A program made the position numbers and the translations under genes. 64,000 nucleotides of DNA, taken from contig NZ_SWFP01000005.1 in NCBI RefSeq assembly GCF_005869225.1, positions 1-64,000 on the forward strand. The letters run 5' to 3'. Positions 42,180 to 51,445 of this stretch are shown here, piece by piece. How positions within the stretch are numbered: the first letter of the stretch is position 1; each line of letters starts with the position of its first letter. This DNA is from Dyadobacter bucti. GTDB lineage: Bacteria; Bacteroidota; Bacteroidia; Cytophagales; Spirosomataceae. The notes below the pieces were generated by a model that saw nothing but the letters and a program-made list of their open reading frames with translations, was not told the DNA's origin and made no database searches.

Positions 42180-42872
42180 TCAAGTGGTTAAATTTTGCTT
42201 GCGTGGAGGCGGTGACATAAAGTCTTTGAGATAGTAAGGCTCAAATGAAGATACGTTTTCAAATTGATTGTTCCTAAACGCATTGACAGCAAGTTCTCCC
42301 ACGGTTTTGGCGCTCGGGCGAATTTCGGAATCGGGGAAAACTGCATTGGGGTGATCTGCCAGTAAAGGCTTGCATTTGGCTGCTCCGTCACCAAAAAATA
42401 CGATTTTATTATCTTTTAGCAGATCTGTGAAAGAATCTTCTTTCATGATAATGGCCTGTGTAGGCCAGACAAATGCATTCCGATCATCAAAAACAGCAGC
42501 GTACACTTCCATTCTCCGGGCATCGATCATCGGACAAAGTAAATGTCCGTTGAAAAACGGATTGATTTGTAAGGACATTGCCTCAAGTGTATTAATGGCG
42601 ATCAAAGGTTTGTCCAAGGCATAACAAAGCCCTTTCGCGGTAGAAACTCCAACACGTAAACCCGTATATGAACCCGGTCCTTTTGCAATGGCTATTGCGT
42701 CAATATCTGACAACGCATATCCTGCGTGTTCTATCGAGGTTTTGATAAGTGTAGTAAGCATGGCCGAGGACGATCGGTCCGTGTAGAGATCGTAGCCTGC
42801 AAGCATCCCGGAATCCGTGTGCACTGAAACTGAACAGCCCCGGGTTGAGGTATCAATACTTAAAATGAGCAT
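42180..42872 (-). CDS. tsaB: tRNA threonylcarbamoyladenosine biosynthesis protein TsaB
   Basis: TsaB is the scaffold partner of TsaD and TsaE in making t6A37 of ANN-decoding tRNAs. The 230-residue protein has ILSIDTSTRGCSVSV (ASKHA fold phosphate 1-like), AIAKGPGSYTGLRVGVSTAKGLCYALD, and MIDARRMEVYAAVFD. Length and motifs are typical. It follows the S41 protease gene by 40 bp. Confidence 0.95.
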   Translation of the reverse strand: MLILSIDTSTRGCSVSVHTDSGMLAGYDLYTDRSSSAMLTTLIKTSIEHAGYALSDIDAIAIAKGPGSYTGLRVGVSTAKGLCYALDKPLIAINTLEAMSLQINPFFNGHLLCPMIDARRMEVYAAVFDDRNAFVWPTQAIIMKEDSFTDLLKDNKIVFFGDGAAKCKPLLADHPNAVFPDSEIRPSAKTVGELAVNAFRNNQFENVSSFEPYYLKDFMSPPPRKQNLTT

Positions 42873-42912
42873 AAATAAGAAAGTCCGTCGTTACTGTGAC
42901 GGACTTGTAAAT

Positions 42913-44568
42913 TTATTTCTTTTTTAAAATTTCGTTGTAGCGGGCGGGTTCTTTGAACAGGGCCAGTGCAGCCTTTACCTCAGGGTCCTCGTTAAATGAA
43001 GCTTCCCGCATCCCTTTTTCGAGGTAGTAATGCTTGATAATCTCTTCTTCCAGGATTTGCTTGATCTCCGGCTTGAAAATCTGAAGATCATTATCCTTGC
43101 TGTGCGTCAGTTTGGATTTTAGCGCTTTAATCTGATCCTCAATTACTTCCAGAGACTTTTCTTTCTTGGCAGATGCTTCAAGATTGTTTAAATCTCTTTC
43201 TACCTGTGTTGTATAATCGTATTCTTTGTCACCCAGCCATTTTACAAAAGCGGAATATTCCGAATCGCTTAAATGAAATTCTTTTGCGGGCTTTATCGTC
43301 GGATGTTCAAAATGATACTTTACGCTATAATCAAAAAATAACCTGTTTCGTCCCAGGGAAGTAGCCAGGGGTGAATAATTTTCCTTATCAGTCAGGATAT
43401 CCGGAAGAATGCCGCCCCCATCAAAAACAGACCGGCCGTTATGTGTTTTGAATTCCGTCATCAATGAATCGGAAATTTTACCCACACTCCCGTCTTCATT
43501 GCGATGGCTGTAATCAATTGCCTGGATACATCTTCCGCTCGGAATGTAATATTTGGCAGTCGTGATCTTCATTTTTGTATTGAAAGAAAGGTCACGGGTT
43601 GTTTGTACAAGGCCTTTTCCATAAGTACGCTGCCCGATCAAAACTCCTCTGTCGTAGTCCTGGATAACACCTGAAACGATTTCTGCTGCCGATGCACTGC
43701 GGTTATTGGTCAAAACCACCACAGGTATTTCAGTGTCCATTGCAGGATTGTAAGCAGTGTAGGTTTTGTTCCACTCGCTTACTTTACCTTTCGTTGATAC
43801 GATTTCTTCTCCTTTTGGAATAAAAATGTTAGAAATTTCAATAGCCATGTTCAACAAACCGCCAGGATTATCGCGCAGGTCAAGGATCACATATTTCATT
43901 CCTTTGCCTTTCAACTCCTGGAACGCATTTCGTACTTCCCGGGAAGCAGTTGCAGTAAAGTCTTTGAGGTCAATGTAACCCACATCCTCGCTGATCATAC
44001 CATAATAAGGAACATTGGTAACCTTTACAATATCCCTGTTGAGGGTAATTTCCAGCGGCTTGGTAATGCCGTAACGCTTCACGGTCAGGGTAACACTGGT
44101 CTGAGTCTGGCCCTTAAGCAGTTTTCCGGTATCGAAATCTTCGCGTGTTGAAAGATCAATTCCGTTGATTTTTGTTATTTCATCTCCAAGCTGTAATCCT
44201 GCTTTTTGCGCCGGCGTATCCTCATAAACCATCATCACGGTATGCTTGCCTTCTGAGGAATTGATCATTGCGCCGATACCATTATACTTCCCGGTGGTCA
44301 TGGTCATATAATCCTCAATGTCGTCCTCGGCATAGTACACGGTGTAAGGGTCCAGGGAACGGAGCATATTGTCAATGCTGGTCTTGATCAACTGGTTCGG
44401 ATTGATCTCGTCTACATAATATGCATTTAATTCCTTAAACAGCGTGGCATAAATATCAAGGTTACGGGCTATTTCAAACAGGCGGTCGTCTTGTCGGAAA
44501 GAGACGAACAGCAGGCCGGCAATGACAGGGATGGACAGCCAGATGGAGCGAATATACTTTTTCATCAA
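42913..44568 (-). CDS. S41 family C-terminal processing peptidase
   Basis: The 551-residue Ctp-type serine protease has an N-terminal membrane anchor or signal (about 5-22), a PDZ domain (about 88-165; GIGAMINSSEGKHTVMMVYEDTPAQKAGLQLGDEI), and the S41 core with DLRDNPGGLL, catalytic Ser in NNRSASAAEIVSG (about 300) and Lys in GQRTYGKGLVQ. A long helical C-terminal extension with coiled-coil character (about 440-550) follows. It processes periplasmic protein C-termini. It starts 3 bp after rnpA; ATG 44565 is an equally good start. Confidence 0.93.
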   Translation of the reverse strand: MMKKYIRSIWLSIPVIAGLLFVSFRQDDRLFEIARNLDIYATLFKELNAYYVDEINPNQLIKTSIDNMLRSLDPYTVYYAEDDIEDYMTMTTGKYNGIGAMINSSEGKHTVMMVYEDTPAQKAGLQLGDEITKINGIDLSTREDFDTGKLLKGQTQTSVTLTVKRYGITKPLEITLNRDIVKVTNVPYYGMISEDVGYIDLKDFTATASREVRNAFQELKGKGMKYVILDLRDNPGGLLNMAIEISNIFIPKGEEIVSTKGKVSEWNKTYTAYNPAMDTEIPVVVLTNNRSASAAEIVSGVIQDYDRGVLIGQRTYGKGLVQTTRDLSFNTKMKITTAKYYIPSGRCIQAIDYSHRNEDGSVGKISDSLMTEFKTHNGRSVFDGGGILPDILTDKENYSPLATSLGRNRLFFDYSVKYHFEHPTIKPAKEFHLSDSEYSAFVKWLGDKEYDYTTQVERDLNNLEASAKKEKSLEVIEDQIKALKSKLTHSKDNDLQIFKPEIKQILEEEIIKHYYLEKGMREASFNEDPEVKAALALFKEPARYNEILKKK

Positions 44569-44571
44569 CGT

Positions 44572-44988
44572 TCAGGAATTGGATTGATTTTTCTGAATGG
44601 CAAGGGACAATTTTTCAAGTCTTTTGAGCGACTGGGCCATGGCCTTTTCAATAACGTCGTAAGTTGTTATTTCTTTCGCAAGATACAAAAAAGCAATGTA
44701 GGATGGTCTTGACTCCGGCGGAAGGGAAATCAGCGGTTCTTTGTTCAGCCTGTATGATTCCCGACAGCGGCGGCGGATCAGATTTCGATCGACTGCTTTT
44801 TTAAATTGCTTTTTGGAAACAGAAAAAAGGACCTGCGGAAGAGGCGGTGGGGACTGCATATCATGAATATACAGTATTCTAAAAGGAAAAAGGTAGAACG
44901 TCTGAACTTCCGCACTACCTCTCTGAAAAAGCCTTCCGATTAACCGGGGGCTGCACAAGCGCTCATTTTTGCCAAATGTTTGTTTCAA
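44572..44988 (-). CDS. rnpA: Ribonuclease P protein component
   Basis: RnpA is the protein subunit that helps the P RNA trim tRNA 5' ends. The 138-residue basic protein starts MKQTFGKNERLCSPRLIGRLF and has VLFSVSKKQFKKAVDRNLIRRRCRESYRLNK, matching the RNR signature region (RNxxRRxxRE). It follows rpmH as usual, but a strong terminator hairpin and a tandem repeat lie between them. rnpA is followed closely by the S41 protease gene. Confidence 0.95.
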   Translation of the reverse strand: MKQTFGKNERLCSPRLIGRLFQRGSAEVQTFYLFPFRILYIHDMQSPPPLPQVLFSVSKKQFKKAVDRNLIRRRCRESYRLNKEPLISLPPESRPSYIAFLYLAKEITTYDVIEKAMAQSLKRLEKLSLAIQKNQSNS

Positions 44989-45005
44989 GTTCTTGTAGAA
45001 AAAAA

Positions 45006-45042
45006 AGTCTGATAAGTTTGAGAATATCGAACTTATCAGACT
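45006..45042 (-). terminator. Terminator hairpin between rpmH and rnpA
   Basis: A 13-bp perfect stem (agtctgataagtt at 45006-45018 and aacttatcagact at 45030-45042) ends on the minus strand in a T tract (complement of the A run before 45006). It sits after rpmH and only about 12 bases before the rnpA start, so it may act as an attenuator that keeps rnpA expression below rpmH. Confidence 0.78.
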
Positions 45043-45048
45043 ATGAAA

Positions 45049-45087
45049 GACTAGGCGTCCCCGACTAGGCGTCCCCGACTAGCGTCC
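45049..45087. repeat. 14-bp tandem repeat in the rpmH-rnpA gap
   Basis: The unit gactaggcgtcccc occurs twice in full (45049-45062 and 45063-45076), then once shortened (gactagcgtcc). It lies between the rpmH stop and the terminator, in the 3' untranslated part of the rpmH message. Confidence 0.75.
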
Positions 45088-45112
45088 TCTACTTCAAACT
45101 TTCGAACCCAGA

Positions 45113-45271
45113 TTATTGCTTATGACGTTTTTCGTCAGAAACGGTTAATTTCCAACGACCTTTTTTACGGCGGCCGGCAACTACTTTGCGCCCGTTTGCC
45201 GTGGACATTCTTTCACGGAATCCGTGCTTATTTCTCCTCTTGCGATTCGATGGTTGAAAGGTACGTTTCAT
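45113..45271 (-). CDS. rpmH: 50S ribosomal protein L34
   Basis: The 52-residue basic protein starts [20 protein letters not shown], continues with [22 protein letters not shown] in segments typical of bL34, and ends RHKQ. It has a perfect promoter upstream and is followed by rnpA, the near-universal order. It is short and was identified by reading the minus strand directly. Confidence 0.97.
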   Translation of the reverse strand: MKRTFQPSNRKRRNKHGFRERMSTANGRKVVAGRRKKGRWKLTVSDEKRHKQ

Positions 45272-45324
45272 CTCAGTATCAAATTATTGCGCTAAAAAAT
45301 CTCTTCTACCCTTAATTTTGGCTT

Positions 45325-45356
45325 GCAAAGGTAGACAAATTTTCAAATTAAGGCAA
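45325..45356 (-). promoter_or_regulatory. rpmH promoter
   Basis: On the minus strand TTTG (45353-45356) and TACCTTTG (45325-45332) are separated by 20 bases, the ideal Bacteroidota arrangement. The leader is about 45 nt. Confidence 0.65.
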
Positions 45357-45436
45357 AGTTTCACGCATTTTTATTAAAACCTTAATTTCAAAACGGTTAG
45401 ATGGCCGTTTGTGAGGCTTAATCGTTATTAAAAAGG

Positions 45437-46861
45437 CTATTTGTAAAAGAACTTTTTACCAAAATACCATTCAGCGCAACCATTATTTTTCTCCACAGAT
45501 GCCCAGGCGGGATCCATATCCCCGGTTGGCATTAGTATGGTGTAAGGCAGGTTTTTTAGTTTTGGTACATAAATCTGATAATCCTTTGTATTCAGTACCA
45601 TTTCAGTGCGACTGATCATTTCCTCGTGATAGCGTTTTGCGCGCCCTGTCAGAAGGTCGGACCATGCTGAACGATAATTAAAATTTCCGCTGTACAATAG
45701 CAGAAAATAGAGACCTACCACCCATTTATAAACTCCCACATGGGTTATGATTTTGATATCATGTTTTTCCATCGCCCAGAAAATCAGCACAAAGACATTA
45801 AATATCCAGCCAAGCAAGGTCCAGAAATTGATTATACACTGGCCGCGGAGATTGGGTGGTTCCGCAATAGACCAGTAGGAGGGAAAATAGCTCAGGTAAA
45901 GGCATCCCGCAAAAATCAAAATCGATATAGCCGGGTGAATAAACAAAAAACGGAATTCATTTTTTTGTCGTGAATGATACATCCTGGCCGCATACGGAAT
46001 CAGGACCAGCGTCAGCAGGCATAGGGTCGGTGCCATTTTGGTAAAGTTATGGATCGACCATAAAAAGCTGTTTTTCAGGGAAAATAAAAGATCGTATTTC
46101 AAGGGAGTAGGATATAGACCGGATTCGGCCCGGGCGAAATTGCCGGGAGCAGTCACCGAAAGTATGCCGAATGTCAGGGCAACCAAGGCAAGTATCAGTT
46201 CTTTCCATTGAATTCTTTTGCGTGTGATGCTGCTGAAAAAGAAAAGCGAACCGGAAAGTATCACCAGCCAGACCAGCGTATACTCATTCATGCCGACGAG
46301 CAAAATCAGCGCGAAACACATTGCCGCAATATTGGTACGGGAAATTTTGGAATAGTTTCGGAACAAGTATCCGAAAAAATAGAGCGTCCCGATATCAGCA
46401 ACAGTGTAGTAATAGCCTGTATACCAATAGAAGTAGCCGGAAATTACGGGCATTTCTGCGAGCATTGTAAAAAGGAGGAGAAATGCGAATAGGCCTGTCT
46501 GCCATCTGGTGAGTTTGTCCAGCGTAAACGCGCGAACAAAATAGATGAATGCATGTACGTATACAATAAGCAATACGATCGGGGCAATTTTGTAGCCTGT
46601 GTACGATTCGTAAATCAGCGGCTGGGTGGCTGATATGAGCGTTCCTGTGTAGCGGCCCGACCATGTTTTCCAATAGTGTTCCTGATAGCCCCAGTAACCT
46701 AGATCTTTAACGGCCAGCGTATGGCAATAATCATCAGTGGAAGGAAAGGTAAAAAAGGAGACGGCAATGAAAGGAAGAAGTAGCGTGGAGAAGGCTAATA
46801 TCAGCAAAATCAGCCTGTTATCGGGATTTTTAAACCAGGTAGAGATCCGCATATTTTTCAT
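45437..46861 (-). CDS. Polytopic membrane protein, DUF6056/GT-C-like
   Basis: The 474-residue protein has about eleven membrane segments. After the first one comes FPSTDDYCHTLAVKDLGYWGYQEHYWKTWSGRYTG (first 35 to 70 residues), with the DDY and WSGRYTG motifs of DUF6056-type proteins that resemble lipid-linked-sugar transferases. A further FILSVTAPGNFARAES-like loop lies in the middle, and the C-terminal part is periplasmic. Substrate unknown. It is a single gene between rpmH and the initiator tRNA, with a TACTTTTG element just upstream. Confidence 0.7.
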   Translation of the reverse strand: MKNMRISTWFKNPDNRLILLILAFSTLLLPFIAVSFFTFPSTDDYCHTLAVKDLGYWGYQEHYWKTWSGRYTGTLISATQPLIYESYTGYKIAPIVLLIVYVHAFIYFVRAFTLDKLTRWQTGLFAFLLLFTMLAEMPVISGYFYWYTGYYYTVADIGTLYFFGYLFRNYSKISRTNIAAMCFALILLVGMNEYTLVWLVILSGSLFFFSSITRKRIQWKELILALVALTFGILSVTAPGNFARAESGLYPTPLKYDLLFSLKNSFLWSIHNFTKMAPTLCLLTLVLIPYAARMYHSRQKNEFRFLFIHPAISILIFAGCLYLSYFPSYWSIAEPPNLRGQCIINFWTLLGWIFNVFVLIFWAMEKHDIKIITHVGVYKWVVGLYFLLLYSGNFNYRSAWSDLLTGRAKRYHEEMISRTEMVLNTKDYQIYVPKLKNLPYTILMPTGDMDPAWASVEKNNGCAEWYFGKKFFYK

Positions 46862-46879
46862 TAATTAAAAGTGTGTGTT

Positions 46880-46887
46880 CAAAAGTA
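46880..46887 (-). promoter_or_regulatory. Promoter -7 element of the DUF6056-like gene
   Basis: The minus strand reads TACTTTTG, about 19 bases upstream of the start codon, giving a short leader. A TTG lies 15 bases further upstream, shorter than the usual spacing. Confidence 0.35.
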
Positions 46888-46975
46888 AAATAATAATTTG
46901 AACAACCTAGGGAATACGCGGGAGATGTATGTAAATGGTACCGCGGCGGATGCCTCTCAGAGGAGTAAAAAGAAA

Positions 46976-46999
46976 AAAGCCACTTAAAAAAGTGGCTTT
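46976..46999 (-). terminator. Terminator after initiator tRNA
   Basis: A 9-bp stem (aaagccact at 46976-46984, agtggcttt at 46991-46999) is followed on the minus strand by a T-rich run, 5 bases past the tRNA 3' end. Confidence 0.8.
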
Positions 47000-47004
47000 C
47001 TGTG

Positions 47005-47077
<73 letters not shown>

Positions 47078-47096
47078 GTGTTGGTGAATCGGAGTG

Positions 47097-47128
47097 CAAA
47101 CATACGACTTTATGTTTAAAGAAAACAA
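47097..47128 (-). promoter_or_regulatory. Promoter of initiator tRNA
   Basis: On the minus strand TTG (47126-47128) and TATGTTTG (47097-47104) are separated by 21 bases, with the tRNA beginning about 20 bases downstream. Confidence 0.6.
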
Positions 47129-47406
47129 CTATTTTTGTTAAAAATTTCTTGAAAAGGAATCATTAAAATAGCTGCAACAACCATCGGATTGATAAAAAAT
47201 CACTTATCTGATTTGATTATGAGCCGATTATATTGGGCGGAGCCGGACGTATTTCAATACGTCAATGAAATCTGTAATTGCAATTTGCTCCCCGGAAAAC
47301 TGTAAGTTTGTATAATTTTAGAAGGACAGCTTCTGTGAAAGATATGGTGGGAGGCTAATATTTTGCCCGCCGTAAGAACAAATAATCTATTGTAGAAAAT
47401 ATCAGT
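47129..47406. other. Gene-free region between tRNA-fMet and era
   Basis: No gene is seen here. An 18-base near-perfect palindrome, gacgtatttcaatacgtc (47246-47263, 8-bp arms and a 2-nt centre), could be an operator. TAAGTTTG at 47303-47310 with TTG at 47278-47280 (22 bases apart) is a likely era promoter, giving a leader of about 90 nt. Confidence 0.5.
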
Positions 47407-48330
47407 ATGAATGATAAACCAGAAACAAATAACCCGTTCCGGAGTTTCCGGGCAGGATTTGTTAGTATTATCGGCAGGCCCAATGTTGGCAAATCGACGC
47501 TGATGAATGTGCTCGTCGGCGAACGGATGTCCATCATTACTTCCAAAGCGCAAACCACCCGGCACAGGATTATGGGTATTTTGAATGGCAAGCACGAGGA
47601 CATCCCTTTTCAGCTTGTTTATTCTGACACGCCCGGCGTAATCAAACCGTCTTATAAGCTGCACGACTCGATGATGACCTTTGTAAAAGGATCCCTGGAA
47701 GATGCAGATGTGGTTCTTTTTGTGGCAGAGGTGGGAGAGAAAGCTGCCGATCATGAGGTTTTGCCGTTACTCAAACGTGCTGACGCGCCTATTGTTCTGG
47801 TTTTAAATAAAATCGATTTATCCAATGACGATCAGGTAAAAAACAAAATAGAAGAATGGGAAAAGGAAATACAGCCTGCCGCTATTGTCCCGATTTCTGC
47901 CTTGCATAATGCGAACATTGCGACGCTGTTTGATGCCGTGATCACGCGTCTGCCTTTTCACCCGCCATATTTTGATGAAGATGAACTTACAGACAAGCCT
48001 GAACGTTTCTTTGCTTCGGAAATGATCCGCGAAAAAATCTTCCTCAATTACCGCCAGGAGATTCCATACAGCTCCGAGGTAGTCATCACAGAATTTAAGG
48101 AACGGGACGATATTATAGTAATCCGGGCGGAGATTTTGGTCGAACGTAAAAGCCAAAAAGGGATTATCATTGGGGAAAAAGGTGAAATGTTAAAGAAGAT
48201 CGGCACCCAGGCCAGGATAGACCTTGAAGAATTTTTCGGCAAAAAAGTCTTTCTCGAACAACATGTAAAAGTAGAGCCCGACTGGAGAAGCAAAGAAAAC
48301 AAGCTCCGCCAGTTCGGATATGAAGAGTAA
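47407..48330 (+). CDS. era: GTPase Era
   Basis: Era binds the 3' end of 16S rRNA and aids 30S assembly. The 307-residue protein has the G domain (G1 GRPNVGKSTLMN near residue 22-33, G3 SDTPG, G4 NKID) and a C-terminal KH domain with VERKSQKGIIIGEKGEMLKKIG (about 252-273). Length is typical. It lies 77 bp before der on the same strand. Confidence 0.97.
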   Translation: MNDKPETNNPFRSFRAGFVSIIGRPNVGKSTLMNVLVGERMSIITSKAQTTRHRIMGILNGKHEDIPFQLVYSDTPGVIKPSYKLHDSMMTFVKGSLEDADVVLFVAEVGEKAADHEVLPLLKRADAPIVLVLNKIDLSNDDQVKNKIEEWEKEIQPAAIVPISALHNANIATLFDAVITRLPFHPPYFDEDELTDKPERFFASEMIREKIFLNYRQEIPYSSEVVITEFKERDDIIVIRAEILVERKSQKGIIIGEKGEMLKKIGTQARIDLEEFFGKKVFLEQHVKVEPDWRSKENKLRQFGYEE

Positions 48331-48407
48331 TGTTAAATTAAGTAAAACGAAGGGAAAACGGTAAATCAAATCAATCCGTTTGGATCACATTTAATAAGTA
48401 ATAAAAA

Positions 48408-49718
48408 ATGGCAAATATAATATCGATTGTTGGTCGTCCGAATGTGGGCAAATCCACATTATTCAACCGCCTTACGGAAAGCCGTAAAGCAATTATGGAC
48501 AACCAGAGCGGTGTAACCCGCGACCGGCATTACGGTTATGGTGAGTGGACAGACCAGTATTTTACGGTAATTGATACAGGAGGATATGTGGTAGGCTCGG
48601 AAGATATTTTTGAAGGAGCTATCAGGGACCAGGTGGAGCTGGCGATTGAAGAATCGACGGTTGTTTTGTTTATGGTTGATACCATGACAGGCTTGACAGA
48701 TCTTGATAAAGATTTTGCCAACGTGCTCAGGCGATTTAATAAGCCCGTTTACTTGGTTGCAAACAAGGCGGAAACGACAGAAAGATATCAGTCCGCAGCA
48801 GAGTTTTATGAACTGGGCCTTGGCGATGAGATTTTTGCAATATCTGCCCAAACCGGTTTTGGAACGGGAGAGTTGCTGGATAAGGTAATTACACATTTTG
48901 AAACTGCTGGAATAGAGGATCCCGAAGCAGGAATCCCGCGTATTGCAATTATGGGGCGGCCTAATGTTGGAAAATCATCTTTCCTGAATGTGTTAACCGG
49001 TACCGACAGAAGTATCGTTACGGACATAGCCGGCACTACCCGTGACGCCATTCATACGCATTACAATGCTTTTGGAATGGAGTTCATATTAACAGATACA
49101 GCCGGAATTCGCAGAAAATCAAGGGTTAAAGAAGATATAGAGTTTTATTCGACGCTTCGTTCGGTAAAAGCGATGGAAGAATCCGATGTCTGCATTATTC
49201 TTTTGGATGCCACATTGGGACTGGAAGGACAGGACCTTAACATTATCGGGCAGGCGGACAAAGCAAAAAAGGGTATTGTCATCATGGTCAACAAATGGGA
49301 TTTGGTCGAAAAGGATTCCAAAACCGCTGATGCGTACAAAAAAGCACTGCTCGAAAGACTCGCGCCGATGAACTACATGCCCATCATTTTTGCTTCGGTT
49401 GTCGAAAAGCAAAGGATACATCAGGTGATGGAAAAAGCAATGGAGGTATATCAGAATAAAACCAAGAAGATTTCCACTTCCAAGCTGAACGATGTGATGC
49501 AGGCGGAAATAGAAAAGTACCCACCACCGGCTGACAGGGGTAAGTATATCAATATCAAGTATATGATACAACTTCCTACACCTTCACCAACTTTTGTGTT
49601 TTTCAGCAGCAACCCGAAACATGTGAAGGATCCCTATTTGCGCTACCTCGAAAACAGGATGCGGGAAAACTTTGATTTTTCCGGAGTACCGATCACAATT
49701 TTCTTTCGGGAGAAATAA
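48408..49718 (+). CDS. der: GTPase Der (EngA)
   Basis: Der is a double-GTPase needed for 50S assembly. The 436-residue protein has two G domains: GRPNVGKSTLFNRL (8-21) with DTGG and NKAE in the first, and GRPNVGKSSFLNVL (about 182-195) with DTAGIRRK and NKWD in the second, then the KH-like C-terminal domain. A terminator follows. Together with era this forms a ribosome-assembly pair. Confidence 0.97.
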   Translation: MANIISIVGRPNVGKSTLFNRLTESRKAIMDNQSGVTRDRHYGYGEWTDQYFTVIDTGGYVVGSEDIFEGAIRDQVELAIEESTVVLFMVDTMTGLTDLDKDFANVLRRFNKPVYLVANKAETTERYQSAAEFYELGLGDEIFAISAQTGFGTGELLDKVITHFETAGIEDPEAGIPRIAIMGRPNVGKSSFLNVLTGTDRSIVTDIAGTTRDAIHTHYNAFGMEFILTDTAGIRRKSRVKEDIEFYSTLRSVKAMEESDVCIILLDATLGLEGQDLNIIGQADKAKKGIVIMVNKWDLVEKDSKTADAYKKALLERLAPMNYMPIIFASVVEKQRIHQVMEKAMEVYQNKTKKISTSKLNDVMQAEIEKYPPPADRGKYINIKYMIQLPTPSPTFVFFSSNPKHVKDPYLRYLENRMRENFDFSGVPITIFFREK

Positions 49719-49744
49719 ACTATACAGATTTTCAGTACCAGAGC

Positions 49745-49775
49745 GCCGGGCAAGTTTTTGTCCCGGCCTTTTTTT
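49745..49775 (+). terminator. der terminator
   Basis: The stem gccggg (49745-49750) pairs with cccggc (49762-49767), followed by a T run. Confidence 0.85.
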
Positions 49776-49948
49776 GTTTTAACTTTAATTACCTACTGTT
49801 CAGCGGATAAAAAATGCAGTTCGTCTTTTTTATTCAAAATCCTGCAACCTTTTGATTTAACTTTACATCTGTTAGCCGGACACTATGGGTTCATCCACTA
49901 GTACCAAAAAAAATTTCATAAAAATTGTTAAAAACAAGGTACTATGTA

Positions 49949-49980
49949 TTGCAAGATACCTAACAAAACATATATATTTG
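49949..49980 (+). promoter_or_regulatory. Promoter of the small exported protein gene
   Basis: TTG (49949-49951) and TATATTTG (49973-49980) are separated by 21 bases, giving a leader of about 58 nt. Confidence 0.6.
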
Positions 49981-50044
49981 TAGCGTCAATTAGTTACAAT
50001 GAATTCCAATAGGATTTTTTCTAAACGACTGAAAAACAAGAGCT

Positions 50045-50440
50045 ATGAAAACCATAAAAATATTTACTCTTCTGGTACTTTTCAGCTTGCAAGCGGGCGC
50101 TACCGGGTACTCCCACAACATGTTCGTTGCGCACAAAAAGTTACAAGCGGGAAAAGAATGTGTTCGATCAAATGAAAAAATCGCAGCACAGAAGGCAAAG
50201 GCGTCCAGGAAACACGTCGTCAACGTGAAACAAGTCCCTGTGTCATTTACCAGCCAATTTACCAATAAAATGGCGGAGGAAATTACTTTGAATGAGCGGA
50301 TATTGGAAGAAGGCCCCGGGGCATTTTTTCAGAGCGAAAAAGAAGACGATAAGCAGAGTGCGATTGTAACCAAACTGGTGAGCATGGTACGCTGCGTGAT
50401 ATATGCTTTTATCGGCTCACCCAAACTTGGCAATTCATAA
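50045..50440 (+). CDS. Small exported protein, 131 aa, function unknown
   Basis: It begins with a signal peptide (MKTIKIFTLLVLFSLQAGA). The mature part of about 110 residues is lysine-rich in its first half (AHKKLQAGKECVRSNEKIAAQKAKASRKH) and turns acidic, then weakly hydrophobic near the end (LVSMVRCVIYAFIG), with two Cys. It has its own promoter and a strong bidirectional terminator, so it is an independent unit. I do not recognise a family. Confidence 0.6.
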   Translation: MKTIKIFTLLVLFSLQAGATGYSHNMFVAHKKLQAGKECVRSNEKIAAQKAKASRKHVVNVKQVPVSFTSQFTNKMAEEITLNERILEEGPGAFFQSEKEDDKQSAIVTKLVSMVRCVIYAFIGSPKLGNS

Positions 50441-50460
50441 GCAACGTATTATATGATGCT

Positions 50461-50494
50461 AAAAGCCGCAGCAATTCATTTTGCTGCGGCTTTT
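50461..50494. terminator. Bidirectional terminator
   Basis: A 14-bp perfect stem (aaaagccgcagcaa at 50461-50474 and its complement at 50481-50494) separates the exported protein gene from the convergent FAH-family gene. Confidence 0.9.
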
Positions 50495-50506
50495 CTTTGT
50501 TAGCTA

Positions 50507-51343
50507 TCAGCCTACAACATTGGTCAAAGTCCCGATTGGCTCGATGGTAATGTGTACGATGTCATCCTTTTGCAGCGTAAAGTCAGAAGGTGGGATGATT
50601 CCGGTTCCTGTCATGAGGTAGCAGCCATGAGGAAAGCTCATTTCACGAAATAGATAACGAAGCAGCTCGTCCGGTTTACGTTTCATTTGTGATAAGGTGA
50701 TTTCTTCGTTAAAAACTTCTTCCCCCGCCCTGATTATTGATAAGTCGATGACGGTATCGTCTGGCAAAACCTCTGCCGGAACATACAAACAAGGTCCAAG
50801 TGCAGCGCTGCCGGTGTATGATTTAGCCTGTGGTAAATACAATGGATTTTCTCCCTCAATGCTTCGCGAGCTCATGTCGTTGCCAATGGTATACCCTACC
50901 AAAGTACCTGATTCTGTGGCAAAAAGTGTAAGTTCCGGCTCGGGAACATCCCAGGTGGAATCGCGGCGGATCCGCACTGTTCCATGGTTACCTACCACCC
51001 GCCAGGCGGTTGATTTGAAAAAAAGCTCAGGACGTTCTGCCTCATATACCCGATCATAAAAACTGCCGCCACCAGCCTTTTCCGACTCTTCCATCCGCGC
51101 AGTCCTGCTCCTGAAATAAGTAACTCCCGAAGCCCATACTTCCTGGGAACCAATCGGGGCAAGAATTTCCGGCATTGGTGTATCGTCTGTAAAAGTCAAA
51201 GGAATCAGATTCTCCATTTGAATTTCAAGCCACTCGTACAGATTATCCCTATTCACCACCAAATCCCAGTCGCCTTCATGCAAGCGATAGAAAAGGTCGT
51301 CGCTTTCAAGTAAAACGCTGTTTTCAGTTTTATATAATTTCAT
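50507..51343 (-). CDS. Fumarylacetoacetate hydrolase (FAH) family enzyme
   Basis: The 278-residue protein has the FAH fold with metal-binding [15 protein letters not shown] (Glu-x-Glu), [34 protein letters not shown] and [21 protein letters not shown]. The N-terminal [19 protein letters not shown] and [18 protein letters not shown] segments recall 2-keto-3-deoxy-sugar-acid dehydratases (KdaD type), so a sugar-acid pathway role is plausible, though FAH relatives also include hydrolases and decarboxylases. No sugar-acid operon is adjacent. Confidence 0.8.
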   Translation of the reverse strand: MKLYKTENSVLLESDDLFYRLHEGDWDLVVNRDNLYEWLEIQMENLIPLTFTDDTPMPEILAPIGSQEVWASGVTYFRSRTARMEESEKAGGGSFYDRVYEAERPELFFKSTAWRVVGNHGTVRIRRDSTWDVPEPELTLFATESGTLVGYTIGNDMSSRSIEGENPLYLPQAKSYTGSAALGPCLYVPAEVLPDDTVIDLSIIRAGEEVFNEEITLSQMKRKPDELLRYLFREMSFPHGCYLMTGTGIIPPSDFTLQKDDIVHITIEPIGTLTNVVG

Positions 51344-51445
51344 AATTGCGGAAGTTAGTTAAATTTTAATAAGGCTTTTCCCTATTTTCTTTACTCTAAA
51401 AACGGCTCTGATAAGTGGGGATTGAAAAGGAATTATAAGTTCTGA

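Larger units (their letters stand above)
49719..50044. other. Gene-free region between der and a small exported protein
   Basis: This 326-bp stretch holds the der terminator (49745-49775) and the promoter of the next gene (49949-49980). I see no gene or repeat in the rest of it. Confidence 0.6.

Noticed and set aside
47254..47754. Minus-strand frame overlapping the start of era
   Set aside because: It lies mostly opposite era and shows no domain; era has clear GTPase motifs.
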